From: Fidelibacterota bacterium UBA7301 | GTDB lineage: Bacteria > Fidelibacterota > Marinisomatia > Marinisomatales > TCS55 | Direction of reading: 5' to 3' | DNA length: 64,000 nt | NCBI GenBank assembly: GCA_002471845.1 | Contig: DKQT01000032.1 | Span: 130,028 to 194,027 of the forward strand | Shown: piece by piece, positions 39,880 to 47,515 of the stretch | Numbering within the stretch: position 1 is the first letter of the stretch | Layout: each line of letters begins with the position of its first letter | Program-made: the position numbers and the translations under genes | The notes under the pieces: generated by a model | Database searches by the model: none | Seen by the model: only the letters and a program-made list of their open reading frames with translations | Told to the model about the DNA's origin: nothing

Positions 39880-39901
39880 AAGAGGTCAAAAATGACCTCT
39901 T
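39880..39901 (-). terminator. Hairpin with a T-rich tail on the minus strand
   Basis: AAGAGGTCA (39880-39888) pairs perfectly with TGACCTCTT (39893-39901) around a four-base loop. On the minus strand it is followed by TTTTTTATTT, as in an intrinsic terminator. It would stop transcripts from the right before the lipoprotein gene. The stretch 39757-40129 also holds repeat copy A and the AhpD promoter but no gene. Confidence 0.6.
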
Positions 39902-39911
39902 GTCTATGATA

Positions 39912-39949
39912 GCACTCCTATTATTCAAAGTTTAAGCATAACTCAATTT
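39912..39949. repeat. Direct repeat copy A bounding the AhpD cassette
   Basis: The core CCTATTATTCA is followed by a G/T-rich stretch and AGCATAAC, then TCAATTT. Copy B at 40618-40660 has the same elements in the same order, with a few substitutions, one extra C and a four-base insertion. Both copies come just after a hairpin. The two starts are about 706 bases apart and enclose exactly one promoter, one ORF and one terminator. Confidence 0.7.
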
Positions 39950-40069
39950 TTTAGTAAATTAGATAAGGCTTAGACAGCTCGTAAAATTTCATTAAAACAT
40001 TTGAAAGTTTTATTATCTACAAATCCTAGTAAAGGGTTCTCCGAATTAAAATCTATTAATTAGTTGTTC

Positions 40070-40100
40070 TTTGCAATTATTAAAATATTTCCTAGATTTG
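40070..40100 (+). promoter_or_regulatory. Bacteroidetes-type promoter of the AhpD-like gene
   Basis: TTTG at 40070-40073 and TAGATTTG at 40093-40100 are separated by 19 bases. This fits the Bacteroidetes sigma consensus TTTG-N17-23-TAnnTTTG exactly. The ATG is 29 bases further on. No similar match was noticed upstream of the native genes examined. Confidence 0.7.
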
Positions 40101-40129
40101 ATTAAATCATAAACTAAATAATTTAAAAG

Positions 40130-40549
40130 ATGAAAAAAATACTGTTTATTTTACTATTCGTAGGAGTGAATTCAATCTGCTTTTCTCAAGATTCAAAACT
40201 AACAAATGATGAGAAGAAGCAGATTTTAGCTGAAAGTCCATTCAACAATGTTTATCCTGAATCAATACTTAAAAGTTCAGCTACTTATTTTAAAGCTCAA
40301 ATGGGCTTATATAAAGAAGGAGCTATAGCTGAAAAAGAGGCTCATTTGGTAGCACTTGGAACATCGGCAGTGATTAAATGTCAATATTGTATTCCTTATC
40401 ACATAGCTGAGCTAAAGAGGTTAGGAGCTTCAGAAGATGAAATAAAAACGGCAGTTCTTATAGCAGCAGATATTATGAAAATGAGTACACTGTTTTATGG
40501 GAATGAGTTTGATTTAGAGGCATTTAAAAAATTACTTAAAGGCGAATAA
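40130..40549 (+). CDS. Secreted AhpD-like / carboxymuconolactone decarboxylase-family protein
   Basis: 139 residues. Residues 1-19 form a signal peptide (MKKILFILLFVGVNSICFS). The AhpD-type redox motif CQYCIPYH (CxxCxxxH) sits near residue 84, followed by AELKRLGASEDEIKTAVLIA. AhpD proteins reduce peroxiredoxins through this CxxC pair, and a periplasmic version may act in redox repair or as a decarboxylase-like enzyme. It has its own promoter and terminator and is transcribed against its neighbours. Base composition marks it as acquired DNA. Confidence 0.85.
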   Translation: MKKILFILLFVGVNSICFSQDSKLTNDEKKQILAESPFNNVYPESILKSSATYFKAQMGLYKEGAIAEKEAHLVALGTSAVIKCQYCIPYHIAELKRLGASEDEIKTAVLIAADIMKMSTLFYGNEFDLEAFKKLLKGE

Positions 40550-40585
40550 AAACTAAAAACATTACTTTTTAGTTTTTATTAAATT

Positions 40586-40617
40586 AAAAAAGGTTTACAT
40601 TTCTGTAAACCTTTTTT
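40586..40617 (+). terminator. Strong intrinsic terminator of the AhpD-like gene
   Basis: AAAAAAGGTTTACA (40586-40599) pairs perfectly with TGTAAACCTTTTTT (40604-40617) around a TTTC loop, 36 bases after the stop. The A and T runs make it bidirectional. Confidence 0.9.
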
Positions 40618-40660
40618 GCTCCCCCTATTATTCAGGGTTGCAGCATAACGAAGTCAATTT
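40618..40660. repeat. Direct repeat copy B bounding the AhpD cassette
   Basis: It carries CCTATTATTCAGGG, AGCATAAC and TCAATTT in the same order as copy A. It begins directly after the terminator. The remaining ~80 bases up to the symporter fragment hold nothing I recognise. Confidence 0.7.
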
Positions 40661-40738
40661 GCGACTTTGATGGGTAAAAAGGAATGGAAAAAAAATTAAT
40701 GTTTTAGTAGTATTTTCCTTTTGAAAACTATTTGACTT

Positions 40739-41065
40739 TTGTTCTTTAGATAGGCGGTGTAGTTTAGGCGCATATACCAGGAAAGCGCCAACAGCCGCAG
40801 ACAAAAGGGTTACGAGGACCAGAGCATGATATCCTTCCCTGTAGGCCCGGGCGGAAAAACCCACTAGCGTATTGCCGCTGTATTGTGTGGCATATAAGGT
40901 CAGAAATAAGACCAAAAGTCCCATACCCCGCCCTGCAAGGTAAAAGTCGGCCAGGGAGTTTTCCTTCCTTGCCCGACGCCCCAAGTATCCAATAATGATC
41001 AGGGATAAAATATACAGCCCTAAAAAAACGATTCCTCCGGGCCCGAGAAGTGCGGTTTGGTTCAC
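40739..41065 (-). pseudogene. Sodium:solute symporter, N-terminal fragment
   Basis: The frame starts with GTG at 41065, one base after the small upstream membrane gene. It encodes three helices with SSS-type sequence (DFYLAGRGMGLLVLFLTLYATQYSGNTLVGFSA) up to KLHRLSKEQ at residue 109. After that the frame runs on for 36 unrelated, AT-rich codons into the insert (to 40628). Its lost continuation resumes at 39023. The family moves solutes such as pantothenate or amino acids with Na+. Confidence 0.8.
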
Positions 41066-41066
41066 C

Positions 41067-41255
41067 TTAATCCCGGGTTTGCCAGTATTTTCCTAAGACA
41101 TAAGCAATAATAATGGAATAGATTGTGGCTGTGAATACAGCATAGAAGGCCCATTCAGGCAGTCCTAGAATGGTGCGATTGGATTCAGTGAACCACCATG
41201 GCACGGTCAAAACCAAGGCCGAGATTGATATTAAAAGTGCTTTACTACGCGTCAT
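41067..41255 (-). CDS. Small two-helix membrane protein, likely symporter accessory subunit
   Basis: 62 residues with two hydrophobic segments (near 5-21 and 34-54) and a charged end (GKYWQTRD). It directly precedes the symporter gene with no room for a promoter. Small two-helix partners in front of SSS genes are common (for example YhdT before PanF), so an accessory role is likely. I cannot name the exact family. Its main partner is now broken. Confidence 0.65.
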   Translation of the reverse strand: MTRSKALLISISALVLTVPWWFTESNRTILGLPEWAFYAVFTATIYSIIIAYVLGKYWQTRD

Positions 41256-41258
41256 GGT

Positions 41259-42626
41259 TCAGTGAAAAATGAATTCAGGAACGGGCTGTACAGCGGATAA
41301 AATCGGGCTTTCTTTACCCTTAAGGTATTGGTCAAAGAATTCCAAAGATAATTGGTTAATTAAGTAAACTGACCGGTGTTGGTCAATTTCTCCCACTTCA
41401 AGTATGTAGCGGACCAACGGTGAAAACAATGGTGTATCGGTATAATCCAAATGTAGGGTTCCCCTGATGGTAATACGGTAAGCGGGACCGCGATTATTAT
41501 TCATGATCGTATCCACAAGTGTATAGTTTGAAGGATAATCTGAAGTATTCCAGTGAGGACGCCCCATGTATAAAAAGGGCTGTGCCAGTCCGGAACGCAG
41601 GACTTCCATTGGTACGGGGTTCATCCAGCTGTCCATAACGGATACAGCTTTTATGCGGTTATCCACGTAGGATGCCAGCGTGCTTGTGCCGCCCCCGAAA
41701 GAATGGCCAGCAACACCGATCTTATCCAAATTCAAATACCCGCTTAAGGGATGTTTGATTGATCCGGATTGAATGTGCTCCAACTGGTCAATGATAAAAC
41801 GGATATCCGCTGTGCGGGTGTTGATCTGTTTTCGCCGGATATACACACTGTCTGGGTGCCCCGTAATATGTGAACGGTAATCAGCGGTGCTCCCATCCGG
41901 GAAAACAGTGATGTTCGCATCGTGGCTATGGTTCACGGTGACAACAGCATACCCGTGGCTGGCTAGTTTCTCCGCCAAGGATGTATGCATTTGACGCATT
42001 CCTGTAATCCCGTGGGAAATAATAATGATTGGCAGGGGCGCCGCAACAGGATTTGGTATTAAATCCCTATAGCTGTTGGTTTTGGTGAGTCCCAGGTGAC
42101 TAACCAGGAGCCCGGGAAAACCGCCAGCTATTCCTATAGCTTTTGCCCTGAGATCAATCCGGTCTATATAAGGCACTTTTTTGGATTTCTTCCCCATTTG
42201 CCCGGGATACCAAAATTGAACCATGATCTGCCTTTTATCGTCGGGGTCTTCATCGGTGAACCATTCCAACCGGTTTTGATCGACCCAGTGATGGGTTGTG
42301 GACCCCACGTTAAATGATCCTGTCAGCTCAGGAAGTTGAATTATCGGGGAAGCGATGGGCAGAATTATGGAAACGCCTAAACTGATAATCAATACAGTTT
42401 TCAAAAGCATTGAAATGTACCTAGTTTTCAGAAGGGCCAATCCGGGGATGAGGATATAGGCAGGAATCATTTGCCATCGGGGCTGTTCTAAAAAGAAGTG
42501 AATGAGGAATACAGCCAGAAGTATTTTTAACAGCAGGCCCAAATGCTGCCGCTTACCGGGAGAAGCATAAATTTGAACAATCCCCCAGGTAAGTAAAACG
42601 ATCAATATAATTTCAAATGGCCTCAA
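41259..42626 (-). CDS. PAF-acetylhydrolase-like alpha/beta hydrolase with membrane domain
   Basis: 455 residues. The first ~115 contain four hydrophobic helices. The rest is an alpha/beta hydrolase of the plasma PAF-acetylhydrolase type: [22 protein letters not shown] (oxyanion region), and [16 protein letters not shown] with the nucleophile serine near residue 309. A late His occurs in [10 protein letters not shown]. Relatives hydrolyse short or oxidised acyl chains on phospholipids. The catalytic domain probably faces outside. Gaps of 3 bases downstream and 24 bases upstream imply an operon with the symporters. Confidence 0.8.
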   Translation of the reverse strand: MRPFEIILIVLLTWGIVQIYASPGKRQHLGLLLKILLAVFLIHFFLEQPRWQMIPAYILIPGLALLKTRYISMLLKTVLIISLGVSIILPIASPIIQLPELTGSFNVGSTTHHWVDQNRLEWFTDEDPDDKRQIMVQFWYPGQMGKKSKKVPYIDRIDLRAKAIGIAGGFPGLLVSHLGLTKTNSYRDLIPNPVAAPLPIIIISHGITGMRQMHTSLAEKLASHGYAVVTVNHSHDANITVFPDGSTADYRSHITGHPDSVYIRRKQINTRTADIRFIIDQLEHIQSGSIKHPLSGYLNLDKIGVAGHSFGGGTSTLASYVDNRIKAVSVMDSWMNPVPMEVLRSGLAQPFLYMGRPHWNTSDYPSNYTLVDTIMNNNRGPAYRITIRGTLHLDYTDTPLFSPLVRYILEVGEIDQHRSVYLINQLSLEFFDQYLKGKESPILSAVQPVPEFIFH

Positions 42627-42650
42627 TACAACCCCTATTAATAAATTGTT

Positions 42651-44528
42651 TTAGTAGTGCTCGGTTGAGAGGGCCTCAACTTTTTTAGGATCAATTGGTT
42701 CAGACATTCCCATATGAAAAGCCAAAAACCACATGACAAAAATTCCGAAGCTTAAAAAAAGTAATTGCCAAATCCACAGGGAGGGAAGGCCAAAAGGCAC
42801 CCACAGTGCCGGTGAATTGGGATCGGAAAAAAGATTGTTCCCGATGGTGGCAAAGGGGCCAAATCCAACCAAAAACCAAAACAAAGTCAGGCCCCAAGCC
42901 AATTTGATTTTCTTTTTTCTTTCCAGCGTCATACCCGTTACAGATTGGAGAAGCTGATGCTTTTTGGCTTTAATCGCTTTTGCCGTATCTGATTCACTGG
43001 AGAAATGGGACATCAGGAATGTGGTTAGGAGATTAAAGAAGATACCCCACCCCGCACTATGAATCGTTAATGGATATGCGCCCCAAGGGACACCGAACCA
43101 GGCAGAAGTTCTATCTGTTAGCGTAACTGCAATTAACCCGACAATAAGGCCGGTGACGACACCCTTGGTGGTGAATCCTTTATAATAACAAACGCCAATT
43201 AGGGCAGGATACATCTGGAATCCATAGGCCACCGCCAGACCTCCAAGCATCACAATGGCCTGGCTGGAATTTGCGGCCACGATCAAAGCGGCTCCCGCCA
43301 CCAATACGACGAATAGTCTCCCCGTCATTTTTTGGGTATGGTCGGTGGCACCAGGTGAAATGTACTTAGCATAAATATCCCGGGTCACCATGGCGCTGAA
43401 AGTAGACATATAAGCCGAACCAGTGCTCTGCATGGCGGCCAGCGCACAGACGGCTAAAAGACCAACCAGCCAGGGAACGGTGTCTGAAAGAAGGTTAATT
43501 AATTCTGGGACAAGGTTTTTATCACTGATGTTTTCCAGGACGCCGTTGGAAACTAGAACATGACCGCCCATCCCTTGGAAAATGGTAAAAGTAAACAGGA
43601 GGAGTCCTACCACGAGGGATGAAGCCACCACCTGCTGCCAGCGAAAGGCTTGAGGTGTTTTATTGGAAAAGGCCCACATAGAAAAGGCCGGTGAGGACTG
43701 GATACCCATGAGTGCGAACATATATGTCATGCACATGATCCCCGTCCAAGCGCCCCCGGAGGCCTTCGAACCTGCCGAGACCATTTGAATACTTCCTGGG
43801 ATAGCCACCTTCATGGAATACCCATCTGGAGTGAGGTTCTGCCCGGTGGAAACATCATCATTGACCATCTGTGCCAAACCGGATGTGAAACCACTCCAGC
43901 CACCGGCGTAATGAATGGCAATGCCGCCTAATATGGCAATCCCGATGGCAAGAAGGATGGCCTGAGCACAATCCACATAGGCGACGGATTTTAATCCACC
44001 GGAGGCTACATAGATTACCACAACCGCCGTGAGGGCAAACATGCCGAAATTCACACTGACCAGTCCGTCGGAAAGGACATTGAATAAACTGCCCGACGCT
44101 CTGAGCTGGACACCCAAGTAGGGGACGCTGAAAAGAAAAGCAACTAGAACAGTAAGAAGTCGCATGGCATTCCCGCCGTAATAATCGGCATACATTTCAC
44201 CGGGGGTGATATAGCGATATGCTTTGCCGAGGACCCATTGCCGCCGCAGAAACAGTACCCCTGTAAATGGAATTGTAAGGGCATAAAAAGAAGCGAAAGC
44301 ATAGGGTAAACCATCGGTGAATATTTTTCCCGGATGACCTACAAAAGTCCAGCCACTGAAACTGGTGGCGGTGGCCGCCAAAACAAATACCCATACACCG
44401 ATTGATCTTCCTGCTAAGAAATAATCAGTTGATGTTTTGGCCGAGCGGGCTCCTTTAAAGCCCCAGAACAGGCAATAGGCCCAGTAAATACCTACAAATG
44501 CTATGAGCCAGATGAATTTTGCTTCCAT
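42651..44528 (-). CDS. Sodium:solute symporter family protein
   Basis: 625 residues with about 14 membrane helices. Family features are YFLAGRSIGVWVFVLAATATSFSGWTFVG near residue 37, YITPGEMYADYYGG, and the sodium-motif-like region VYVASGGLKSVAYVDCAQAILL. The long C-terminal extension with three further helices ends in IDPKKVEALSTEHY. It is intact, unlike the symporter at 37992-41065. The substrate cannot be told from sequence alone; several FCB symporters of this form are paired with hydrolases or phosphatases as here. Confidence 0.88.
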   Translation of the reverse strand: MEAKFIWLIAFVGIYWAYCLFWGFKGARSAKTSTDYFLAGRSIGVWVFVLAATATSFSGWTFVGHPGKIFTDGLPYAFASFYALTIPFTGVLFLRRQWVLGKAYRYITPGEMYADYYGGNAMRLLTVLVAFLFSVPYLGVQLRASGSLFNVLSDGLVSVNFGMFALTAVVVIYVASGGLKSVAYVDCAQAILLAIGIAILGGIAIHYAGGWSGFTSGLAQMVNDDVSTGQNLTPDGYSMKVAIPGSIQMVSAGSKASGGAWTGIMCMTYMFALMGIQSSPAFSMWAFSNKTPQAFRWQQVVASSLVVGLLLFTFTIFQGMGGHVLVSNGVLENISDKNLVPELINLLSDTVPWLVGLLAVCALAAMQSTGSAYMSTFSAMVTRDIYAKYISPGATDHTQKMTGRLFVVLVAGAALIVAANSSQAIVMLGGLAVAYGFQMYPALIGVCYYKGFTTKGVVTGLIVGLIAVTLTDRTSAWFGVPWGAYPLTIHSAGWGIFFNLLTTFLMSHFSSESDTAKAIKAKKHQLLQSVTGMTLERKKKIKLAWGLTLFWFLVGFGPFATIGNNLFSDPNSPALWVPFGLPSLWIWQLLFLSFGIFVMWFLAFHMGMSEPIDPKKVEALSTEHY

Positions 44529-44596
44529 ATTAAAAATTTCCCCCCTGTTTAGGATCGGGAATTATAGGTTAACGGGATGGAAAGTGGGAAGTGAAA

Positions 44597-45862
44597 TTAG
44601 TTCGTAAGGAAAATTTGGGTTGAATCCAGAGAACCATCATTTTCCGCGGGAACCAGCCCTAATATTCTGCACATCATTTCATAGAGATGAATATTGGTAA
44701 GGCCGGGACCTTTTATCCCTGATTTGAAGGCAGGACCATACCCCACAAAAATACCGCCCATGGATTTGTAGATAGGGTCGTATCCATGGGTGGCCCCGTT
44801 ATATCTTTCAGAATTGTTATTCTCGTTGAAGTGAACACGAGTGGAAATAGACCAATGTTCATGGGCCACCGCCGTGATGGGTTGTATTCGCCGATGAGTA
44901 TTATAATGAAGTTGCGCCGGCGCTTCACCCTTTTTGTAGACGCTCAATTTTGGGTGGGCATTTTTTAATTTCACATAAATTGGGTCTACATTACCCTTGG
45001 GCAGAATAGACGCCACTGGTGTCCAATCCACCATAGTCACATTATCCATATCTATATAATCATCTAGAAAGATCATGGAATCGGGAGAAGTAGATGCCAT
45101 TCCATGATCCGTTACCAGTATAATATTTGTATTCTTAAACATATCTCGAGATTTAAGGCCGCCAATTAGCCGGCCGATGGTGCGATCCATTTCTTGGATG
45201 CCAGCGATTACTTCCTCTGAATCGGGCCCATGATCATGCCCCACATCATCCATATGGCTGAAGTAGGTGGAAACGAATTGAGGTCGTTTGGACGGGGCAT
45301 AATCCAGCCATTTTAAAATTTGATCTACGCGCGCATTATGAGAAATGGAGCCGTCGTAAACAAAATATTCAGTCGGGCGAATACCAAGGATCTCAGCTTC
45401 CGATGCGGGCCAGAACATGGTCATAGCTGTTTGATCTTGCTTTTCGGCGGTAACCCAGATGGGTTCTGCTTCATACCATTTGCCATCCAATACTGGTTTG
45501 CTGCCCTGTCCGATATAATAGTATTCGTCAAACACCGGATCGTACATTGTATTGGCAATGATGCCATGATTCTCAGGGTAACGGCCCGTGACTATTGAAA
45601 TGTGATTTGGAAATGTTTTGCTGGGGAAAACAGGTATAAGTGCTCTTGCTTGTGATCCTAATTGGATCAATTCATCGAAATTGGGCGTGTCTGTTTTGTC
45701 AAAATAATCCCAGCGAAAACCATCCATGGAGATTAATATTAAAGGTGTTTTTGCGTCGGCTGATTTTTCTTCACTGGGACAAGCACTTAGTAGAAGAATA
45801 GAAAAGACAGTAAAAACAAAAAGCCGTCTTGGAATGATGGGTAGTTTAAATTCTAACTTCAT
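44597..45862 (-). CDS. NPP-type phosphodiesterase (alkaline phosphatase superfamily) lipoprotein
   Basis: 421 residues with a lipoprotein signal (LLLSAC, Cys28). The fold is ectonucleotide pyrophosphatase/phosphodiesterase: the first metal ligand is in ISMDGFRWDY, and the nucleophile T83 is in FPSKTFPNHISIVTGRYPE. Further ligands are in SHMDDVGHDHGP, LVTDHGM and GATHGYD. The nucleophile is Thr, not the Cys/Ser that would need formylglycine, so it is not a sulfatase. It would cleave nucleotide or lipid phosphodiesters outside the cytoplasm. It is divergent from the nitroreductase with only 27 bases between starts. Confidence 0.92.
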   Translation of the reverse strand: MKLEFKLPIIPRRLFVFTVFSILLLSACPSEEKSADAKTPLILISMDGFRWDYFDKTDTPNFDELIQLGSQARALIPVFPSKTFPNHISIVTGRYPENHGIIANTMYDPVFDEYYYIGQGSKPVLDGKWYEAEPIWVTAEKQDQTAMTMFWPASEAEILGIRPTEYFVYDGSISHNARVDQILKWLDYAPSKRPQFVSTYFSHMDDVGHDHGPDSEEVIAGIQEMDRTIGRLIGGLKSRDMFKNTNIILVTDHGMASTSPDSMIFLDDYIDMDNVTMVDWTPVASILPKGNVDPIYVKLKNAHPKLSVYKKGEAPAQLHYNTHRRIQPITAVAHEHWSISTRVHFNENNNSERYNGATHGYDPIYKSMGGIFVGYGPAFKSGIKGPGLTNIHLYEMMCRILGLVPAENDGSLDSTQIFLTN

Positions 45863-45889
45863 AAGGATGGAATAATTTAGGGAAAAACA

Positions 45890-46546
45890 ATGGGATTCAA
45901 AAAACTGGACTTTACAGAATATCCGGAATCTGAGATGCGAGCCCGGTCATTGGATTTTTTAAATAATATTTTGGAAAGAAGAACCATAAGAGATTTTTCT
46001 AATCGTCCGGTTCCCCTTGAAATTATTGAAAACTGCATTAAAGCAGCAGCCTCTGCTCCCTCAGGCGCAAACAAGCAGCCCTGGCAATTCGTCATTGTTG
46101 AGGACTCTGCTGTGAAAGTAAAGATCCGTGAAGCAGCGGAAAAAGAAGAAAAAGAATTTTACGACCACCGCGCCACTAAGGAATGGCTGGAAGACTTGAA
46201 CCAATTCGGCACGGACTGGCATAAGCCCTTTTTAGAAATTGCCCCCTACCTTATTGTTGTATTCCGCCAAATCTATGATGTGGAAGATGACGGCAGCCAG
46301 CGTAAAAATTATTATGTAAATGAATCGGTGGGTATTGCTTCCGGTTTCCTATTGGCGGCTCTCCATAATGCAGGCTTGGCCACTCTCACCCATACCCCCA
46401 GCCCCATGAATTTTTTAGGAGAGATCCTGGAACGCCCCGCTAACGAAAAAGCATTTTTATTAATCCCCGTAGGTTACCCTGCAGATGATGCGGAAGTTCC
46501 GGAGATCACTAAAAAACGATTCAAAGATATTTCAAAGAAAGTATAA
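45890..46546 (+). CDS. Nitroreductase-family protein, iodotyrosine-deiodinase-like
   Basis: A 218-residue FMN enzyme. The N-terminal RRTIRDFSNRPVP binds the FMN phosphate, and APSGANKQPWQFV is typical of the IYD branch. The active-site lid EKEFYDHRATKEWLEDL and GTDWHKPFLEIAPYLIVVF also match bacterial IYD homologues rather than NfsB-type nitroreductases. The C-terminus has THTPSPMNFL and IPVGYPADDA. IYD enzymes remove halide from halotyrosines, which would make sense in seawater, but bacterial function is inferred. Three bases separate it from the next gene. Confidence 0.88.
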   Translation: MGFKKLDFTEYPESEMRARSLDFLNNILERRTIRDFSNRPVPLEIIENCIKAAASAPSGANKQPWQFVIVEDSAVKVKIREAAEKEEKEFYDHRATKEWLEDLNQFGTDWHKPFLEIAPYLIVVFRQIYDVEDDGSQRKNYYVNESVGIASGFLLAALHNAGLATLTHTPSPMNFLGEILERPANEKAFLLIPVGYPADDAEVPEITKKRFKDISKKV

Positions 46547-46549
46547 TTA

Positions 46550-47509
46550 ATGCGGATGTTTTTAGGGTTCGCTTTGGCCTTTCATGCTCAAATTATTCTT
46601 GTCCAAGATTCGCACTTTAATACCTATACAGAACCCTTAACGGGTTCGAAACTCTTTATCAAGATGGTTCCGGTCACGGGCGGCACATTCAACTTGGGGA
46701 GCCCTAAAAAGGAAAAAGACCGGAAAAACGATGAAGGCCCAGCGCATGAAGTAACGGTGGATGATTTTTGGATGGCGGAAGTGGAAATCAGTTGGGATAT
46801 TTATGAATTGTTCCTGAATAGGAAAATTGATCATACGTTCGGCAAAAGGGGCCAGATTGATTTAGATATAGATGGTGTTTCGGGGGCTACGCCCCCTTAC
46901 GTGAATTATAACAAGAACGAGTTGCCCGCGATTAATGTAACCCAGTATGCCGCTTCCCAATTCTGCAAATGGTTCACGGCTAAGACAGGACGGTATTACC
47001 GATTGCCCACGGAAGCGGAATGGGAATATGCCTGTCGCGGAGGTAAAACCACAGCCTATTCATTTGGGAAAAATGCCAAAGAAATTGATCAATTCGGATG
47101 GTACAAAGGCAACAGTAAAGGCAAACTCCATAAAAGCAGAATGAAGAAGCCCAATAAATTTGGGTTGTATGATATGCATGGAAATGCAGCGGAATGGGTA
47201 TTGGACAGTTATGATCCCGAGGCCTATATTACTTGGGAGAAGGGGATTAAGAATCCGGTGAAAAAGAATCGGGTGCTTTATCCAAGAGTTGTTCGTGGCG
47301 GGTCATTTAAAGATGATCCGGCAAAACTTCGCTCTGCCGCCAGGGGATATTCCACTCACGTCTGGAAACAGCGCGATCCCCAAATTCCAAAAAGCTTATG
47401 GTGGCATACGGATGCCACTCACATTGGATTTCGAATTGTTCGACCCCGAAATGAACCTGATAAAAATGATTTACATAAACTTTGGGTACAACCCAAAAAG
47501 GAATATTGA
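46550..47509 (+). CDS. SUMF1/FGE-fold protein, probably non-formylglycine-generating
   Basis: 319 residues with a weak signal peptide (MRMFLGFALAFHAQIILV). The formylglycine-generating-enzyme fold is clear: MVPVTGGTFNLGSP, DEGPAHEVTVDDFWMAEVEIS, YRLPTEAEWEYACRGG, NKFGLYDMHGNAAEWVLDSY and HIGFRIVRP. The C-terminal segment that holds the two copper-binding cysteines of true FGE reads VVRGGSFKDDPAKLRSAARG, without Cys. It is therefore more likely a lectin-like or other SUMF1-type protein than a sulfatase activator, and no sulfatase gene is nearby. It leads into two sugar-metabolism-like genes. Confidence 0.85.
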   Translation: MRMFLGFALAFHAQIILVQDSHFNTYTEPLTGSKLFIKMVPVTGGTFNLGSPKKEKDRKNDEGPAHEVTVDDFWMAEVEISWDIYELFLNRKIDHTFGKRGQIDLDIDGVSGATPPYVNYNKNELPAINVTQYAASQFCKWFTAKTGRYYRLPTEAEWEYACRGGKTTAYSFGKNAKEIDQFGWYKGNSKGKLHKSRMKKPNKFGLYDMHGNAAEWVLDSYDPEAYITWEKGIKNPVKKNRVLYPRVVRGGSFKDDPAKLRSAARGYSTHVWKQRDPQIPKSLWWHTDATHIGFRIVRPRNEPDKNDLHKLWVQPKKEY

Positions 47510-47515
47510 GGTACT

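Larger units (their letters stand above)
39023..40740. other. AT-rich cassette-like insertion splitting a symporter gene
   Basis: This interval separates the two symporter fragments. It contains a truncated minus-strand lipoprotein gene, a minus-strand terminator-like hairpin, a ~32-base direct repeat, a plus-strand promoter-gene-terminator unit (AhpD-like), and the second repeat copy. By eye its GC content is far lower than the flanks. No transposase, integrase or terminal inverted repeats are present. The joints near 39023 and 40739 were set from where symporter homology stops. It was probably acquired from a Bacteroidota relative. An assembly chimera is the main alternative. Confidence 0.7.

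Noticed and set aside
39912..40660. Classical integron attC sites
   Set aside because: No RYYYAAC/GTTRRRY core pairs and no integrase gene. The repeats are real but of unknown type.
44597..45862. Sulfatase activated by the nearby FGE-fold protein
   Set aside because: The nucleophile is Thr83, typical of NPP phosphodiesterases, and the FGE-fold protein lacks its catalytic cysteines.
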